A stretch of 64,000 nucleotides of DNA from Kutzneria chonburiensis (GTDB lineage: Bacteria > Actinomycetota > Actinomycetes > Mycobacteriales > Pseudonocardiaceae), in contig NZ_CP097263.1 in NCBI RefSeq assembly GCF_028622115.1, positions 7,006,001-7,070,000 of the forward strand. The letters are read 5' to 3'. Shown piece after piece: positions 61,779 through 64,000 of this stretch. Numbering within the stretch: the stretch's first letter is position 1; each line of letters starts with the position of its first letter. The notes below the pieces were generated by a model. It had not been told where the DNA came from and did not search any database. It worked only from the letters and a program-made list of their open reading frames with translations. Made by a program: the position numbers and the translations under genes.

Positions 61779-62621
61779 TCAGTACTCCGACTCGTAGAGC
61801 GCGGTCAGCTCACGCAGCAGGGCGCTGGAGTCCTTGAGCTGCTGGCCGTCCAGGGTGTGGATGCGGGTCACGCAGCGGACGCTGGACACCAGGAACAGGC
61901 CTTCGGCCTCGAGCAGGTCGGCGGCCGGGATCGGCTCCACCTTGATCGACCAGCCGGCCCGCTCGGCCGCGCGGAACAGCGCCGCCTGGGTGGTGCCGGG
62001 CAGGATGCCGATCGTCGACGGCGGCGTGACCAGCGTGCGGTCGCGGACCAGGACCAGCGTCGAGGTCGGGCCTTCCAGCACCGAACCGTCGGCCGCCGTG
62101 AAGATCACGTCGTCCGCGCCCTCACGGGCCGCGTAGCGCACCGCGGCCATGTTCACCGCGTAGGACAGCGACTTCGCCCCGAGCAGCAGCCACGGGGCGC
62201 GCTGGGCCAGGCCCGGCTCGAAGCCGCGCTCCAGCGTGACCACCGCGATGCCTTCGGCCCGCTGCTTGAGCACCTTGTCGGCGATCGGCAGGCCCATCGC
62301 GAACGCCGTCGGCGTGCCGTCGCCGTACTCGTTGCCGCGGGTCAGCACCAGCTTGAGCGCCATGTCCTTGCCGCCCGACCAGTTGTTGATCACCGCGTCG
62401 ACCGCCCGCTCCCAGCCGGCCCGGTCCGGCTCGGGCAGTTCCAGCATGGCCGCCGAGCGGTCCAGCCGGTCCAGGTGCGGAGCCAGCTCCCTCGGCTTGC
62501 CGTCGACCACCAGGATCGTCTCGAACACACCGTCGCCGCGGAGCAGACCGAGGTCGTCCACCCGCAGCAGCGGGGCCTCGGGGTCCGCGGTCGTTCCGTC
62601 CAGGAAGGCCAGCACGCGCAT
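61779..62621 (-). CDS. pabC: Aminotransferase class IV (aminodeoxychorismate lyase type)
   Basis: The 280-aa PLP fold-type IV enzyme has the start FLDGTTADPEAPLLRVDDLG, Schiff-base Lys150 in LLLGAKSLSY and Glu183 in GSVLEGPTSTL. It is probably 4-amino-4-deoxychorismate lyase for folate synthesis; a D-amino-acid or branched-chain aminotransferase cannot be excluded. It matches Rv0812 in order. It is divergent from the fur-like gene, with starts 41 nt apart. Confidence 0.85.
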   Translation of the reverse strand: MRVLAFLDGTTADPEAPLLRVDDLGLLRGDGVFETILVVDGKPRELAPHLDRLDRSAAMLELPEPDRAGWERAVDAVINNWSGGKDMALKLVLTRGNEYGDGTPTAFAMGLPIADKVLKQRAEGIAVVTLERGFEPGLAQRAPWLLLGAKSLSYAVNMAAVRYAAREGADDVIFTAADGSVLEGPTSTLVLVRDRTLVTPPSTIGILPGTTQAALFRAAERAGWSIKVEPIPAADLLEAEGLFLVSSVRCVTRIHTLDGQQLKDSSALLRELTALYESEY

Positions 62622-62650
62622 GGGCCGAGCCTACTCAGGGCTTCGCGTCC

Positions 62651-62656
62651 TATTCT
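62651..62656 (+). promoter_or_regulatory. -10 of the Fur-family gene
   Basis: TATTCT ends 6 nt before GTG 62663; the message is probably leaderless. No Zur or Fur box stands out in the 41-bp gap. Confidence 0.5.
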
Positions 62657-62662
62657 GGGGGT

Positions 62663-63109
62663 GTGGAGACCGTGAGCCCCGAGGAGGCCGCGCGGCTGCG
62701 CCGCACGCTGCACGAGCGCGGGCTGCGGATGACCCCTCAGCGACAGTTGGTGCTGGACGCCGTCCGTGAGCTCGAGCACGCCACGCCCGAGCAGATCTGC
62801 CAGCGGGTGCAGCGCGTGACGCCGACCGTGAACATCACCACCGTCTACCGGACCCTTGAGCTGTTGGAGAAGCTGCGCCTGGTCCGGCACACCCATCTCG
62901 GCCATGGCGCGCCGTCCTACTCCGTCGAGGAGCACGAGCACGTGCACCTCGTCTGCCACAACTGCGGGCAGGTCGACGAGGTGCCGTGCGACCTGCTGGA
63001 CGACCTGGCCAGCCGGCTCAGCCGCGGCCGTGGCTTCCAGCTCGACGCCAGCCATCTCGCTTTGTCCGGCCTGTGCCGGCAGTGTTCTTCTTCTGAGGAG
63101 TCTGTGTGA
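62663..63109 (+). CDS. Fur-family metalloregulator (Zur/FurB-like)
   Basis: The 148-aa regulator has a winged helix (LRMTPQRQLVLDAVREL, VNITTVYRTLELLEKLRLV), the metal-site HEHVHLVCHNCG and a second CxxC pair (LCRQC), i.e. the structural zinc site of Fur/Zur proteins. Its target metal is not decidable; Zur is likely. GTG 62663 is supported by the TATTCT box. The stop overlaps ygfZ (GTGA). Confidence 0.92.
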   Translation: METVSPEEAARLRRTLHERGLRMTPQRQLVLDAVRELEHATPEQICQRVQRVTPTVNITTVYRTLELLEKLRLVRHTHLGHGAPSYSVEEHEHVHLVCHNCGQVDEVPCDLLDDLASRLSRGRGFQLDASHLALSGLCRQCSSSEESV

Positions 63110-64000
63110 CCGCCGTTGACGCCCCCGCCGGTTCTGTCGATGCCGGTGTGCCGTGGCACTACGGCGACCCCTTCGCCGAGCAGCGGTTCGCCGCTCGTTC
63201 GGCGGTCGTCGTCGACCGCTCCAACCGTGAGGTCATCGCCGTGCCCGGCGAGGACCGGCTGACGTGGTTGCACAACCTGACCAGTCAGCACGTGCTCGAC
63301 CTTCGTGACGGCGAGACCACCGAGCTGTTGGTGCTCGACGTTCAGGGCCGGGTCGAGCACCATGCCGTGCTCACCGACTTCGACGGCACCGCTTGGCTTG
63401 ACGTCGAGCCCGGCACCGGCAAGGCGCTGCTGGCGTACCTGTCGTCGATGAAGTTCTGGTCGAAGGTCGAGCCCCGGGACGCCACCTCCGAGATCGCCGT
63501 GCTGTCCGTCGTCGGTCCCGCGACTCCGTCGTTGGTCACCTTCGGCGGCCTCGTCCGTCCCATGCCGTGGGGCGCCGACCTGCTCGTCCCCCGGGCGTCG
63601 AAGGACGCCGAGTTCACCCGATTGGTTGACGCCGGGGCCCGGCCCGCCGGCTCGTTGGCCTTCGAGGCCCTCCGCGTCGAGCTGCTCCGCCCCCGTCTGG
63701 GCGTCGACACCGACGACCGGACCATTCCGCACGAGGCCCGGTGGATCGGCACCGCCGTGCACCTCAACAAGGGCTGCTACCGAGGTCAGGAGACCGTCTC
63801 CAAGGTCGAGAACGTCGGCCGCCCGCCCCGTCGGCTCCTGCTCCTCCACCTCGACGGTTCTCTGGACGCCCTTCCCGAGACCGGCGACCCCGTCACCCTC
63901 GACGGCAAGGTCGTCGGCCGCATCGGCTCCGCCGTCCGCCACCACGAGCTCGGCCCCATCGCCTTGGCCTTGATCAAGCGCTCGGTTCCGTTGGACGCCG
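63106..64000 (+). CDS. ygfZ: Folate-binding YgfZ/IbaG-like Fe-S repair protein, 3' end outside
   Basis: The frame starts at GTG 63106, overlapping the fur stop, and stays open to the right edge (298 residues). It has the GcvT-like fold with the YgfZ signature KGCYRGQE at 222-229, whose Cys is needed for function, and a LTWLHNLTSQHV folate-pocket region near residue 45-60. YgfZ helps Fe-S enzymes with a tetrahydrofolate cofactor. The C-terminal end is missing. Confidence 0.9.
   Translation, partial: MTAVDAPAGSVDAGVPWHYGDPFAEQRFAARSAVVVDRSNREVIAVPGEDRLTWLHNLTSQHVLDLRDGETTELLVLDVQGRVEHHAVLTDFDGTAWLDVEPGTGKALLAYLSSMKFWSKVEPRDATSEIAVLSVVGPATPSLVTFGGLVRPMPWGADLLVPRASKDAEFTRLVDAGARPAGSLAFEALRVELLRPRLGVDTDDRTIPHEARWIGTAVHLNKGCYRGQETVSKVENVGRPPRRLLLLHLDGSLDALPETGDPVTLDGKVVGRIGSAVRHHELGPIALALIKRSVPLDA

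Overview
The window is high-GC actinobacterial chromosome. Mycothiol synthase (MshD), an LmeA-like protein, a mycosin-type ESX (type VII) secretion locus, GlnR, and a second topoisomerase II pair (ParE/ParC) all point to the Pseudonocardiales/Mycobacteriales side of the Actinomycetota; a filamentous Pseudonocardiaceae-like genome fits best (inference; no rRNA or tRNA is present to confirm). Gene density is high. Start codons are often GTG, many genes overlap by 4 nt (ATGA/GTGA), and several genes look leaderless, with a TAnnnT box 6-8 nt before an ATG/GTG.

Region 1 (1-15 kb) is an ESX locus: eccC runs left with two membrane/epimerase genes, a 577-aa helical candidate substrate and a duplicated-domain lipoprotein; eccD-mycP run right; eccB faces them; eccE, an unknown protein and a WYL regulator close the block. 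No EsxA/EsxB or EccA is visible. Region 2 (15-21 kb) holds an SDR oxidoreductase, a small HTH regulator coupled to a Clp-N protein and divergent from recD2 across two perfect palindromes, and an XRE/NB-ARC/TPR regulator. Region 3 (21-27.7 kb) is a carbohydrate operon (ROK regulator with a frameshift, aldehyde dehydrogenase, ThuA-like protein, binding protein, two permeases, no ATPase). Region 4 (27.7-35 kb) has a helicase-associated protein, a membrane endonuclease/exonuclease/phosphatase protein and parE-parC. Region 5 (35-40 kb) has a PadR-flavin monooxygenase pair, lysA, two DnaA boxes before a macrodomain gene, a broken DUF4143 gene with tandem repeats, and a toxin-antitoxin pair.

Region 6 (40-64 kb) follows, from memory, the gene neighbourhood of M. 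tuberculosis Rv0811c-Rv0823c: dus, LytR_C protein, phoU, pst genes, mshD, glnR, lmeA, thiX, cysA2, sseC, nitrobindin, aminotransferase IV and ygfZ. Inserted into it are a diguanylate cyclase, pxpBC, a multidomain chitinase, and, between thiX and the sulfurtransferase operon, a DddA/SCP1.201-like deaminase with an Imm1-like immunity gene. PHO boxes with identical geometry precede pstS and phoU, and a short Cys-containing leader peptide precedes the sulfurtransferase operon.

No gene-free stretch exceeds 300 bases except 54873-55224, which holds the leader peptide and a possible attenuator. The most unusual items are the deaminase/immunity pair, the GTCAAC-N4-GTTGAC operators, the single-G frameshift in the ROK regulator, the matched PHO promoters, and the DnaA boxes.
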